The notes beneath the pieces were generated by a model. That model searched no databases. It was not told the origin of the DNA and saw nothing but the letters and a program-made list of their open reading frames with translations. 64,000 nt of DNA from Cellulomonas wangsupingiae. GTDB lineage: Bacteria > Actinomycetota > Actinomycetes > Actinomycetales > Cellulomonadaceae. How positions within the stretch are numbered: the first letter of the stretch is position 1; each line of letters begins with the position of its first letter. Location of the stretch: positions 496,001 to 560,000 of the forward strand of contig NZ_CP101989.1 of the NCBI RefSeq assembly GCF_024508275.1. The letters are read 5' to 3'. The position numbers and the translations under genes were made by a program. Of the stretch, positions 1 through 8,181 are shown in pieces.

Positions 1-1
1 G

Positions 2-442
2 CTCCTCGACATCGACCTCCGGTCGGTGGACGACAAGGAGGGCAGCGGCGAGGGCACCGTGGTCCGGATCATCAACGCCGGCCACCCCGGCGCGCTCCTG
101 CTCCACGACGGTCACGTCACGACCGTCGCTCCCGCCAACAACCCGCTGCTCGGGATGCGGCCGCACGAGTACCAGGCTCAGGAGATCGAGATGTACCCGG
201 GAGACCGGCTCCTGCTGATGACCGACGGCATGCTCGAGCGCAGCGCCGCCGCGTTCGACCTGCCCGCGGCACTGCGCGACACGGCGGACCAGCACCCCCG
301 CAACGTCGCGCAGGACATCTCGCGCATGTTCCTCGAGAAGGTCGGCGCGGACGTCCAGGACGACGCCGCCCTGCTGCTGCTCGAGTGGCACGGCGGCTCC
401 ACGCACCGCCGGACGCACCACGGGGCGGACGCCGCCCGGTAG
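2..442 (+). CDS. SpoIIE/RsbU-type PP2C phosphatase, C-terminal part (5' end outside window)
   Basis: This is the last ~146 codons of a PPM-type serine phosphatase of the SpoIIE/RsbU group, which usually dephosphorylates an anti-anti-sigma factor or acts as a response-regulator output. The visible part shows family landmarks: an INAGHP motif (reading from about position 74), then [13 protein letters not shown], whose aspartate is a predicted metal ligand, and a terminal [10 protein letters not shown] strand with the final metal-binding Asp pair. The frame is open to the window edge, so the true start and any N-terminal sensor (GAF, PAS or receiver) cannot be seen. A GTG at 26 is only an internal codon. 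The stop at 440-442 is followed by a convergent TetR gene. Confidence 0.88.
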   Translation, partial: LLDIDLRSVDDKEGSGEGTVVRIINAGHPGALLLHDGHVTTVAPANNPLLGMRPHEYQAQEIEMYPGDRLLLMTDGMLERSAAAFDLPAALRDTADQHPRNVAQDISRMFLEKVGADVQDDAALLLLEWHGGSTHRRTHHGADAAR

Positions 443-479
443 GCGCGTCAGCGGCTGACGTGGGCGCGGGCCCGGACGG

Positions 480-1028
480 TCACGGCCGCAGCCCCGCGAG
501 CGCGATCGTCAGCCCGCGGTCGAGCGCGGCGTCGCGCGCGTCGTCGTCCTGGGAGGCGAGCACGCCCTCGACCATCATCAGGACGAGGTGGACGTCGGCG
601 ACCGTGACGTCGGGGGAGACCTCGCCCAGCTCGATGGCATCGGCCAGCGGCCGGGTCACCAGGGTGCCGATGCGCTCGCCCAGGGCGTCGAGGTGGCCGG
701 CGGCGTCGGGCGCCGAGCGCAGCAGGGGGAACAGGCCCGCGAGCTGCCGCTGGCCGTCGGCGATGCGCCGGACGACGGCCTCGAACGTGCCGGGCTGCCC
801 CGCGCGCTCGGCGGCGAGCCGCGCGGCGTCGTCGAGGTGCCTGCCGTAGAGCCCGGCGGCCAGCGCGTACCGGTCGGGGAAGTGGCGGTAGACGGTCGCG
901 CGGCCGACCCCCGCCTCGCGGGCGACCTCGCTGAGCGGGGCGGACAGGCCCCGGGCGGCGAAGACGCGCTCGGCGGCGGCGATCACGGCGGCGCGGTTGC
1001 GCGCGGCGTCCCGTCGCGCGGAGGTCAC
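480..1028 (-). CDS. TetR/AcrR-family transcriptional regulator
   Basis: A 182-residue TetR-type repressor. Residues ~10-55 form the three-helix DNA-binding domain: an AVIAAAERVFAARG helix, then the SEVAREAGVGRATVYRHF recognition segment, which is typical of the family. The rest is the variable helical ligand-binding domain. The start is GTG at 1028. It is divergent from an NADH:flavin oxidoreductase with a 109-bp gap. That gap contains a perfect 9-bp inverted repeat (1091-1112), so it probably represses itself and the reductase. The inducer cannot be read from sequence; an electrophilic enone-type substrate of the reductase is a reasonable guess. Confidence 0.9.
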   Translation of the reverse strand: MTSARRDAARNRAAVIAAAERVFAARGLSAPLSEVAREAGVGRATVYRHFPDRYALAAGLYGRHLDDAARLAAERAGQPGTFEAVVRRIADGQRQLAGLFPLLRSAPDAAGHLDALGERIGTLVTRPLADAIELGEVSPDVTVADVHLVLMMVEGVLASQDDDARDAALDRGLTIALAGLRP

Positions 1029-1090
1029 CCGGGGAGTTTAGGACGTTGATCCCGGCGTCGCGGGCGGGCCGCCGGAATACTCGGGAACAG

Positions 1091-1112
1091 AAACGGACGC
1101 GGCCGTCCGTTT
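1091..1112. promoter_or_regulatory. TetR operator candidate
   Basis: Arms AAACGGACG (1091-1099) and CGTCCGTTT (1104-1112) are perfect reverse complements around a CGGC centre. The palindrome sits in the divergent gap between the TetR gene and the flavin oxidoreductase, 26 bp before the latter's GTG. Size and symmetry are typical of TetR dimer sites. Confidence 0.75.
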
Positions 1113-1137
1113 CGATCCCTTCCCTGATCGGAGCCCT

Positions 1138-3063
1138 GTGACGCGCCACCCCCGCATGCTCGAGCCCGCCCGCTGGGGCTCCCTCGAGCTGCCCAACCGC
1201 ACCTTCATGCCGCCCATGGGCACCCACACGGCGAACGCCGACGGCACGATCTCCGCCTCGGGCGTCGCCTACCTCGTCGCGCGGGCGCGCGGCGGCGTCG
1301 GCCTGCTCATCACCGAGTCCATCCAGACGCAGGACGTCTACGACCTGCCCACCGGCTCGACCATCAGCCTCACCCACGACCGGCACGTCGCCCCGCTGCG
1401 CGACGCCGTCGCCGAGGTGCACCGCGCCGGCGGGCTCATCAGCGCCAACCTCACCCCGGGGCTCGGGCGGATCATGCCCGGCGGCCCCGGCGGTCTGCCC
1501 CCGTTCTCGGCGTCCGACTGCCCCACCCTCATGGACCCGAGCGTCCGCTGCCGCGCGCTGAGCACCGAGCAGGTCGAGGACATCCTGGACCGGTTCCGCG
1601 CAGCGACCCGCCGCGCACTGGAGTGCGGCTTCGACGCGATCGACCTGCACGGGCACACCGGCTACCTCACGGACCAGTTCATGGCCGCCGTGTGGAACAC
1701 CCGCACGGACCGTTTCGGCGGGGACGTCCGGGGCCGGGCGACCTTCGCCACCGAGATGATCCGGATCGTGCGCGAGGAGGGCGGTGCGGACTTCCCGCTG
1801 TCCATGCGGATCTCTGTGCGCCAGGGCTTCCCGGGCGGACGCACGCCCGAGGAGGCGCGCGAGCTCGCGGTGATCCTGCAGGACGCCGGGCTCGACGTGC
1901 TGCTCGTCGACGCCGGCTCCTACGAGGCGATCGACTACTCGTTCCCGTCGTACTACATGGGCGACGGCGTGTACCTGCCGGACGCCGAGGTCGTGAAGCC
2001 CGTCCTGCGCATCCCCGTCGCCGTCAACGGCAACCTCACGCCCGACCTGGCCGAGCAGACTCTGGCCGCCGGCACGGCGGACTTCGTCGGCTTCGGCCGC
2101 ATGGTCATCGCCGACCCCGACCTGGTCCGCAAGGTCGCCGAGGGTCGCCCCGAGCAGGTGCGTCCCTGCATCCGCTGCAACGAGCTGTGCATCGGCAACG
2201 TCGTCGCCGGCAAGGCGCTGGGGTGCTCGGTCAACCCGGAGGCCGCGCAGGAGGCGACGCGGGTGCTGCTGCCGACGCCGGTGGTCCGCGCGGTCACGGT
2301 CGTCGGGGGCGGCCCCGGCGGGCTGGAGGCCGCACGCGTCGCCGCCGAGCGCGGCCACAAGGTCGACCTCTACGAGCGTGGGCCGCGGCTCGGTGGCGTC
2401 CTCGAGCCCGCCGCGACCCCCGAGTTCAAGCGCGAGCTGCACCGCATGGTCGACTGGTGGGAGGGCGAGATGGCGCGCCTGGGTGTGACCGTCCACCTCG
2501 GTCACGAGGTCACCGCCGACGCCCCCGAGGTCACCGACGCCGACGCGGTCGTGGTCGCCACCGGCTCCACGCCCTGGGCACCGCCCGTCCCGGGTGCCGA
2601 CGGCCTGTCCGCGGTGCACGTGCTCGACTTCCACCGCGGCGCGCACGTCGGACCGCGTGTGGTGGTCTGCGGCGGGGGCCTGTCGGGGGCCGACGCCGCG
2701 CTCGAGCTCGCGCTCGACGGGCACGAGGTGACGATCGTCGAGGCCGCGCCGCAGATCGCGGCGGACATGGTGGTGCACAACCGCGTCGCGCTGCTGCGGC
2801 GGTTGGCCGAGGTCGGTGTGCGCGTGCTCACGGGCCACCGGGTGACCGCCGTCGGCGGCGACGCGGTGGCCTGCGAGGGCCCCGACGGCCCGGTCGAGCT
2901 CCCGGCGGACACGGCGCTGCTGGCCTTCGGCGTCCGCCCCGACCGCGACCTGCCCGACGCGCTCGCGGACCGCCCGGCCACCCACGTCGTGGGCGACTGC
3001 GTGCAGCCCTCCAAGGTCGGCGACGCGATCCACGCGGGCTACGCCGCCGGCGCCGCGATCTGA
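1138..3063 (+). CDS. NADH:flavin oxidoreductase / 2,4-dienoyl-CoA reductase-like (Old Yellow Enzyme with Fe-S and FAD domains)
   Basis: This 641-residue protein has the three-part architecture of 2,4-dienoyl-CoA reductase (FadH) and trimethylamine dehydrogenase. Residues ~1-340 are an FMN-binding TIM barrel (FMPPMGTHTAN near the start, DLHGHTGYL and GFGRMVIADP later). A cysteine cluster C-x2-C-x3-C-x11-C (CIRCNELC, from residue ~344) should bind a 4Fe-4S centre. The C-terminal half has an FAD Rossmann motif (VVGGGPGGLEAA, ~383) and an inserted NAD(P)-binding motif (CGGGLSGADAA, ~507). It likely reduces enones or unsaturated acyl-CoA with NAD(P)H. The GTG start at 1138 lies directly after the shared TetR operator. 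FadH itself is ~670 aa. The substrate is unknown. Confidence 0.9.
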   Translation: MTRHPRMLEPARWGSLELPNRTFMPPMGTHTANADGTISASGVAYLVARARGGVGLLITESIQTQDVYDLPTGSTISLTHDRHVAPLRDAVAEVHRAGGLISANLTPGLGRIMPGGPGGLPPFSASDCPTLMDPSVRCRALSTEQVEDILDRFRAATRRALECGFDAIDLHGHTGYLTDQFMAAVWNTRTDRFGGDVRGRATFATEMIRIVREEGGADFPLSMRISVRQGFPGGRTPEEARELAVILQDAGLDVLLVDAGSYEAIDYSFPSYYMGDGVYLPDAEVVKPVLRIPVAVNGNLTPDLAEQTLAAGTADFVGFGRMVIADPDLVRKVAEGRPEQVRPCIRCNELCIGNVVAGKALGCSVNPEAAQEATRVLLPTPVVRAVTVVGGGPGGLEAARVAAERGHKVDLYERGPRLGGVLEPAATPEFKRELHRMVDWWEGEMARLGVTVHLGHEVTADAPEVTDADAVVVATGSTPWAPPVPGADGLSAVHVLDFHRGAHVGPRVVVCGGGLSGADAALELALDGHEVTIVEAAPQIAADMVVHNRVALLRRLAEVGVRVLTGHRVTAVGGDAVACEGPDGPVELPADTALLAFGVRPDRDLPDALADRPATHVVGDCVQPSKVGDAIHAGYAAGAAI

Positions 3064-3068
3064 CCGAC

Positions 3069-3113
3069 GGTGTGAAGGGTTGTTGCCGATATCCGGCAAC
3101 AACCCTTCACACC
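3069..3113 (+). terminator. Long perfect hairpin directly after the oxidoreductase stop
   Basis: Arms 3069-3088 and 3094-3113 pair over 20 bp without mismatch around a 5-nt ATATC loop. The hairpin begins 6 nt after the stop codon of the oxidoreductase and has no U-tract. It is probably a factor-independent terminator or 3' end stabiliser of the type seen elsewhere in this window (10263, 49453). Confidence 0.7.
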
Positions 3114-3166
3114 CGTTGCGTCGACCTCGGCGTGCGAGGCCCGCGCGCCGGTGCGAACGTGGGGCC

Positions 3167-3325
3167 ATGAGCGAAGAGACGACCGGGTACGACCCGGACA
3201 AGGACCCCGACACCGACCCCGCGAGCCTCAACCCGCGCACCGGCGCGGCGGCGAGCGGCGACCCGGACGAGGACGTCGACACCGACGCCGAGCCCGGGAA
3301 CCTCAACCCGCGGGACGACACGTGA
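3167..3325 (+). CDS. Small acidic protein with an internal duplication (52 aa)
   Basis: Translation from ATG 3167 gives 52 residues dominated by Asp, Pro and Asn. Two related units are visible: DPDKDPDTDPASLNPR (~residues 9-24) and DPDEDVDTDAEPGNLNPR (~33-50), each ending in LNPR. No family is recognised. The next small gene starts inside its stop codon (GTGA overlap at 3322-3325), which argues that both are really translated. The upstream in-frame codons from 3080 overlap the hairpin and have no ribosome site, so the ATG is preferred. Disordered or Ca2+-binding behaviour is possible but unsupported. Confidence 0.6.
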   Translation: MSEETTGYDPDKDPDTDPASLNPRTGAAASGDPDEDVDTDAEPGNLNPRDDT

Positions 3326-3453
3326 GCGAGCACCTGCCGGACAGCTTCGACGAGAAGCAGCCGGACCTGCCGTCGCTCGGCGTCGACCCCGACCCGATCC
3401 CCGACGACCACGAGGGCAACGCCCCGGACGGCGAGGGCGAGGCCGGGTCCTGA
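3322..3453 (+). CDS. Small acidic protein coupled to the previous one (43 aa)
   Basis: GTG at 3322 overlaps the stop of the 52-residue protein by 4 nt, so the two are probably translationally coupled. The 43-residue product is acidic and proline-rich (PDLPSLGVDPDPIPDDHEGN), has no predicted fold or membrane segment, and is not recognised. It shares the MSE opening and the Asp-Pro bias of its neighbour, which suggests a common origin or shared role. A ~170-bp gap follows before the diiron-oxidase-like operon. Confidence 0.5.
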   Translation: MSEHLPDSFDEKQPDLPSLGVDPDPIPDDHEGNAPDGEGEAGS

Positions 3454-3625
3454 CCGGCTGCGCGTCGGCGCCGCCGCGCGCTGAGCGGGGCCGGGCCCGC
3501 TGACCCGCGCCGGGTGCCGACGGTGGCATCGGTGTGACGTCCGCCCTCCCGGTGGCGGGTCCCCAGGGGTGGCGCAACGATGAGCGGGCGCCGAGCAGGG
3601 CGCGTGACCTGCAGGAGGAGCCCGC

Positions 3626-4693
3626 ATGACCACCCAGCTGCCGCACCCCGCGCCCGCAGCCCTCAGTGCGCAGTCGCCGATGCCGCTGCCCACCCCGCGC
3701 GGCCCGCTCAGCGACGCCCTGCTGCAGGTGCTCGCCGCTGCGGGCGACCCCGCCTCGCTCGCAGGCGAAACGGCCGCGGTCCTCGCCGCACCCACCGGTT
3801 CCTGGCTCGAGGACGAGGATGTCCAGCTCTCACTGACGTGCATGTACGAGCTGCACTACCGCGGCCTGGACGGCGTGGACGACGACTGGGAGTGGCAGCC
3901 CGACGTCCTGGCCGCGCGCGCGGCGCTCGAGCGGGCCGTGGAGGGCGAGCTGCGCGCCCGCGTCACGGCCGCCGTCCCGCAGGAGACGTCGGCGCAGGCC
4001 GTCGCCACCGCCCTGTTCGACCTCACGTCGTCCGACGACGGCCCCAGCATGTCGCGCTGGATCGCGCGCCGGGCGCAGCGTGAGCACCTCGAGGAGCTCC
4101 TGGTGCACCGGTCGGTCTATCAGCTCAAGGAGGCCGACCCGCACACGTGGGTAGTCCCGCGGCTCGGGGGCGCGCCCAAGGTCGCGCTCATGGAGATCCA
4201 GTCCGACGAGTACGGCGCGGGCGACCCCGAGCGGCAGCACGCCGCACTGTTCGCCACCGCCATGCGCGGCCTCGGGCTCGACGACACGTACGGGCGCTAC
4301 GTCGACAACGTCCCCGCGATCACCCTCGCGCACCCCAACGTCATGTCGATGTTCGGGCTGCATCGTCGGCTGCGCGGCGCGATCGTCGGGCACCTCGCGG
4401 CGTTCGAGATGACGTCGTCGATCCCCAACCGGCTGTACGGCAACGGCATGCGACGCATCGGCCTGGGCGGCGACGTCACGGAGTACTTCGACGAGCACGT
4501 CGAGGCCGACGCGGTGCACGAGCAGATCGCCGGACGCGACCTCGCCGGCCGGCTCGTCGAGCAGGATCCGACCCTGGGCGCCGACGTCATGTGGGGCGCG
4601 GCCGCGTGCCTCGCGCTCGACGGCTGGTGGGCGCAGCACGTGCTCGACCGGTGGGAGGCCGGTGGCACGTCGCTGCGGCAGCCGCTGCCGTGA
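3626..4693 (+). CDS. Iron-containing redox enzyme family protein (heme-oxygenase-like fold)
   Basis: A 355-residue member of the actinobacterial iron-containing redox enzyme family, which has a heme-oxygenase-like helical fold with a predicted diiron site. Candidate metal ligands lie in ELHYRG (~75), EIQSDEYG (~190-197), HVEADAVHE (~291-299) and a late D-x-W region. It has a good ribosome site (AGGAGGAGC) before ATG 3626. It is the first gene of a three-gene operon: the glycosyltransferase GTG overlaps its stop by 4 nt, and a CDGSH iron-sulfur protein follows. The family includes oxygenases that cleave or oxidise small molecules, so a redox tailoring role is plausible. The substrate is unknown. 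Confidence 0.75.
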   Translation: MTTQLPHPAPAALSAQSPMPLPTPRGPLSDALLQVLAAAGDPASLAGETAAVLAAPTGSWLEDEDVQLSLTCMYELHYRGLDGVDDDWEWQPDVLAARAALERAVEGELRARVTAAVPQETSAQAVATALFDLTSSDDGPSMSRWIARRAQREHLEELLVHRSVYQLKEADPHTWVVPRLGGAPKVALMEIQSDEYGAGDPERQHAALFATAMRGLGLDDTYGRYVDNVPAITLAHPNVMSMFGLHRRLRGAIVGHLAAFEMTSSIPNRLYGNGMRRIGLGGDVTEYFDEHVEADAVHEQIAGRDLAGRLVEQDPTLGADVMWGAAACLALDGWWAQHVLDRWEAGGTSLRQPLP

Positions 4694-5661
4694 CGCACCA
4701 CCCGGACGCCGTGTACGTGCTGCCCCGGCGCAGCGACGACCCGCTCGGCACCGAGGCCCTGACGTACATCGTCGGGCTGGTGCGCGAGGTGACCGTCGTG
4801 CTCGTCGACGGGTCGCCCGCGCACGTCCGGGAGCGCAACGCCCAGGTGCTGCCGCGCGACGTCGTGCACGTCGCGGCGCCGGAGCCACGGGCCGGAAGCA
4901 ACGGCAAGGTCCTGGGGGTGCGCCGCGGGCTGGAGGTGTCGCACCACCCGCTGGTCGTCGTGGCGGACGACGACGTGCGGTGGGAGCCGGCGACGCTGGC
5001 CCGCGCGCTGCGCCTGCTCGACGAGGTCGACCTGGTGCGCCCGCAGAACGTCTTCCACCCCCTGCCGTGGCACGCCCGCTGGGACACGGCGCGCTCGCTG
5101 GTGAACCGCGCGCTCGGCGGCGACTGGCCCGGCACGCTCGTCGTGCGGCGCGACGCCCTGCCCGTGCACGGCTACGCGGACCACGTGCTGTTCGAGAACC
5201 TCGAGATGGTCCGCACGGTGCAGGCCCGCGGCGGCGCCGCCCACGTCGCACGCGACCTGGTCGTGCGGCGCGTGCCGCCGACGCCCCGGCGGTTCGCGGA
5301 GCAGCGGCTGCGCCAGGCGTACGACAGCCACGCCCAGCCCGCGCGCCTCCTGGCCGAGCTCGCGGCGGCGCCCCTGCTGGTGGCGGCCGCGCGGCGGTAC
5401 GGCGCGGTGCGGGTCGCGGCGGTGGCGGTGGCCGTGGCGGTCACCGTCGCGGAGGTCGGCCGCCGGCGGGACGGTGGTGCGCGGCACTTCCCGGCGACGT
5501 CGGCCGCGTGGGCGCCGGCGTGGGTCGTCGAGCGCGCCGTCTGCTCCTGGCTGGCGTTGGGCTACCGCTTCTCCGGCGGGGTCCCGTACGCGGGCACCCG
5601 GCTGCGGGCGGCCGCGTCGTCGCCGCGCCGGCTGCGCCGGGGCCTGGGGCTCGTCGCATGA
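4690..5661 (+). CDS. Family 2 glycosyltransferase
   Basis: A 323-residue GT-A fold transferase. The open frame extends far upstream, but the GTG at 4690 overlaps the previous stop (GTGA) and fits the operon. Visible family signals are NGKVLGVRRGLEVS, then the nucleotide-sugar/metal site VVVADDDVRW (an extended DxD at ~residues 93-97), and a later FENLEMVRTVQARGG acceptor segment of the ED type. The C-terminal third has hydrophobic Ala/Val runs (~235-258) that may be a membrane anchor. It is encoded between an iron redox enzyme and a CDGSH protein, an arrangement that suggests one pathway decorating or making a redox-active metabolite or lipid. Donor and acceptor are unknown. Confidence 0.78.
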   Translation: MTHHPDAVYVLPRRSDDPLGTEALTYIVGLVREVTVVLVDGSPAHVRERNAQVLPRDVVHVAAPEPRAGSNGKVLGVRRGLEVSHHPLVVVADDDVRWEPATLARALRLLDEVDLVRPQNVFHPLPWHARWDTARSLVNRALGGDWPGTLVVRRDALPVHGYADHVLFENLEMVRTVQARGGAAHVARDLVVRRVPPTPRRFAEQRLRQAYDSHAQPARLLAELAAAPLLVAAARRYGAVRVAAVAVAVAVTVAEVGRRRDGGARHFPATSAAWAPAWVVERAVCSWLALGYRFSGGVPYAGTRLRAAASSPRRLRRGLGLVA

Positions 5662-5873
5662 CCGCGCGTGACGAGCCACGCGGGCCGGTGCGCATCACCC
5701 CCTGCCCCGACGGCCCGCTGCTGGTGCGCGGCTCCATCGAGATCGTCGGCGCGGACGGCGAGGTCCTTGTGCCCGCGCGTCGCACCGTCGCGCTGTGCCG
5801 CTGCGGCGGCACCGGCACCCCGCCGTGGTGCGACGGGACGCACAAGGTCAACGGCTTCCGCACGGCGGACTGA
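5658..5873 (+). CDS. CDGSH iron-sulfur domain protein
   Basis: A 71-residue single-domain CDGSH protein. The 2Fe-2S signature C-x-C-x8-C-D-G-T-H is complete: C47, C49, C58 and H62 (CRCGGTGTPPWCDGTH). The 3-Cys/1-His ligation gives a redox-active, pH-sensitive cluster, and a protein this small usually works as an electron carrier or Fe-S donor. ATG 5658 overlaps the glycosyltransferase stop (ATGA), so it is the third member of the coupled operon and the likely electron partner of the iron-containing redox enzyme. Its stop is followed by an 85-bp gap that meets the 3' end of the helicase gene on the other strand. Confidence 0.88.
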   Translation: MTARDEPRGPVRITPCPDGPLLVRGSIEIVGADGEVLVPARRTVALCRCGGTGTPPWCDGTHKVNGFRTAD

Positions 5874-5941
5874 CGCGCGGCTGCTGACGTCGGCCCACCC
5901 CCAGATACGGGGCTGCCCCCAGGTGGGCCCACCCCCAGGTG

Positions 5942-5963
5942 GTGAGAGTGCGATCCAGTCACG
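5942..5963. repeat. Solitary copy of the palindromic-repeat unit clustered at 47.87-48.18 kb
   Basis: The motif GAGAGTGCGATCCAGTCACG lies from ~5944 and overlaps the stop codon of the HelR-type gene. Its core GAGAGTGC-ATCCAG matches the units clustered between 47867 and 48175. Just before it, CCCACCCCCAG occurs twice (~5900 and ~5930). This shows that the repeat is dispersed in the genome and not only locally tandem. Confidence 0.6.
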
Positions 5964-8115
5964 CCGGGGCGCGTCCGCCCGTCAGCACCACCAGCTGCTG
6001 GGTCGTGCGGGTCATCGCGACGTACCGGTCCACGGCCCCCTCGACGCCGTCGCCGAACGCGGCGGGGTCGACGAGCACGACGAGGTCGAACTCGAGGCCC
6101 TTCGCGGTCTGCGGGGTGAGCGTCCGCACGCGCGGGCCGGCCGGGAACGTCGGGTCGCCGATCACGCACGCGACGCCCTCGTGCGACGCGAGCCAGTCCT
6201 CGACGACCGTCGCCAGGTCGCGGCGTGCGCCGTGCACGACGGGCAGGCCCGTGGTCCGCACGGACGTCGGCACGTTCGCGTCCGGCACCGCGGCACGGAT
6301 CACCGGCTCGGCCTCGGCCATGACCTCGACCGGCGTGCGGTAGTTGATGCTGAGCGACGTCACGGTGACGCCGCGCAGCCCGACGCGCTCCAGCCGCTCG
6401 GACCACGACTCGGGAAAGCCGTGCCGCGCCTGGGCGCGGTCGCCGACGATCGTGACGCTGCGCGACGGGCAGCGCGTCAGCAGCATCTGCCACTGCGCGT
6501 CGGTGAGCTCCTGCGCCTCGTCGACCACGACGTGCGCGAACGGCCCGGCGAGCAGGTCCGGGTCGGCGCCGGGCAGCCCGGCCTCGTCGACGAGCGCGCT
6601 GCGCAGGTCGTCGCCGCCCAGCATGTGCATGACGCCCAGCGTGGAGTCGTCGCCCGCGACGAGGTTGTCGACGACGTGCGACATGTACTCCCGCTCGGCC
6701 GCGACCGTCGCGGCGCGCCGGCGCCGCCGCCGGGACTCGGCGGGGTCGCCCACGCGGCGGCGGGCCGCGTCGAGCAGCGGCAGGTCCGCGTCGGTCCAGG
6801 CCCGCGGGTCGTCGCGCTGCAGCAGGCGGACCTCGTCCGGCGTCAGCCACGGCGCGCACAGGCGCAGGTACGCGGGCACGGACCACAGGTCGGCCACGAC
6901 GTCGGTGGGCTCGAGGACCGGCCAGGCGCGGTTGAACGCGCTGGTCAGCTCGGTGTCGCGGGTCAGGGCGCGGCGCAGCTGGTCGGCCGGGACGTCGGCC
7001 CCGTGGCCGTCCGCGACGATCTCGACGAGCGCCTCCCACGCCTGGTCGCGCGCCTCGTTGTGCGGCGTGCCCGGGTCGGGGGCGTCGAACGCGTCGGCCC
7101 AGTCGTCAGGGCTGAGCGTCACCGCGGCCCACGGCGTCTGCACGCGCATCCCCTGCGTGGGCGGCCGCTCGGAGAACCGCACGGCCGGCTCGATCGCCCT
7201 GACCATCGCCGCCGACGCCTTCAGGCGCGCGACGCGGTCGTCGGTCTCGGCGGTCGCGACGGCGCCCTCGGGGACGAGGTCCCGCAGCGTGCACGTCTGC
7301 ACGCCCTCCTCGCCCAGCCCGGGCAGCGCGTCCGCGACGTACGACAGGTACGGCTGGTGCGGCCCGACCAGCAGCACGCGCCCGTGCCGGTCCCGCAGGC
7401 GCGGGTCGGAGTGCAGCAGGTAGGCCGCACGGTGCACGGCGACGACCGTCTTGCCGGTGCCCGGCCCGCCGTCGACGACGAGCGGGGTGCGCGCGCCGGC
7501 GCGGATGATCGCGTCCTGGTCGGCCTGCAGCGTGCCCAGCACGTCGCGCATCTGCGGCGAGCGGCTCGCGCCGAGGCTCGCGATGAACGCCGACTGGTCG
7601 TCCAGCGCGGCCTGCTGGTCGTACCCGTCCGGCGTGAACACCTCGTCCCAGTAGTCGGTGATCCGGCCGCCGCTCCACCGGTACCGGCGGCGGCTGACCA
7701 GGCCCATCGGGTGCGCGAGGGTCGCGGCGAAGTACGGTGCGGCGCTGGCGGACCGCCAGTCGACGAGCAGGCGCTCGCCGGCGCTGCTCGTCAGCCCGAT
7801 GCGCCCGACGTACACGGGCTCGGGGTCGTCCGCCAGGACCATCCGGCCGAGGCACAGGTCCAGGCCGTAGCGCTCCAGGAGCCGCAGCCGGCTGCTCAGG
7901 CGGTGGATGTCCTGGTCGCGGTCCAGCGCCGCCTGGCCGTGGCGGCCCGGGGCGCGACGCAGCTCGACCACGCGCTCCCGCAGCTCGGCGACCTGCTGCT
8001 CCAGCGTGGCCGCGAGCGCGGCGAGCTGCTGCTCGTCACGGCCGACCAGCGCCGGGTCGGCCTTGGCGGCGCGGCTCTCGGGGAGGGCGAAGGCGCGGGT
8101 GGAGACGGGAGGCAC
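5959..8115 (-). CDS. helR: HelR-type RNA polymerase-recycling helicase-like ATPase (rifamycin tolerance)
   Basis: A UvrD/Rep-like ATPase of the HelD/HelR class, which displaces rifamycin from, or rescues stalled, RNA polymerase. It has an N-terminal coiled coil (DEQQLAALAATLEQQVAELR) after a KADPAL segment, a Walker A motif GGPGTGKTVV (~residue 217), a DEAQELT Walker B motif, a NYRTP segment and C-terminal helicase motifs TAKGLEFDLVV and YVAMTRT. GTG 8115 was chosen because GGAG precedes it by 8 nt. The in-frame ATG at 8169 (736 aa) lacks a ribosome site and lies only 12 bp from the RAE. No partner gene is adjacent. The HelR assignment, as opposed to generic HelD, rests on the N-terminus and on the RAE upstream. 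Confidence 0.8.
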   Translation of the reverse strand: MPPVSTRAFALPESRAAKADPALVGRDEQQLAALAATLEQQVAELRERVVELRRAPGRHGQAALDRDQDIHRLSSRLRLLERYGLDLCLGRMVLADDPEPVYVGRIGLTSSAGERLLVDWRSASAAPYFAATLAHPMGLVSRRRYRWSGGRITDYWDEVFTPDGYDQQAALDDQSAFIASLGASRSPQMRDVLGTLQADQDAIIRAGARTPLVVDGGPGTGKTVVAVHRAAYLLHSDPRLRDRHGRVLLVGPHQPYLSYVADALPGLGEEGVQTCTLRDLVPEGAVATAETDDRVARLKASAAMVRAIEPAVRFSERPPTQGMRVQTPWAAVTLSPDDWADAFDAPDPGTPHNEARDQAWEALVEIVADGHGADVPADQLRRALTRDTELTSAFNRAWPVLEPTDVVADLWSVPAYLRLCAPWLTPDEVRLLQRDDPRAWTDADLPLLDAARRRVGDPAESRRRRRRAATVAAEREYMSHVVDNLVAGDDSTLGVMHMLGGDDLRSALVDEAGLPGADPDLLAGPFAHVVVDEAQELTDAQWQMLLTRCPSRSVTIVGDRAQARHGFPESWSERLERVGLRGVTVTSLSINYRTPVEVMAEAEPVIRAAVPDANVPTSVRTTGLPVVHGARRDLATVVEDWLASHEGVACVIGDPTFPAGPRVRTLTPQTAKGLEFDLVVLVDPAAFGDGVEGAVDRYVAMTRTTQQLVVLTGGRAPA

Positions 8116-8181
8116 GGCATCAGCTCCGGGTCGTACGGCGCCGTCGGCGCGGGCGTGAGCGGTGATCATGCGCCGTCGACC

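Noticed and set aside
448..3843. 1131-residue minus-strand frame antisense to the flavin oxidoreductase
   Set aside because: Arg/Gly/Ala/Pro-rich translation without domains, typical of an antisense shadow in a very GC-rich genome.
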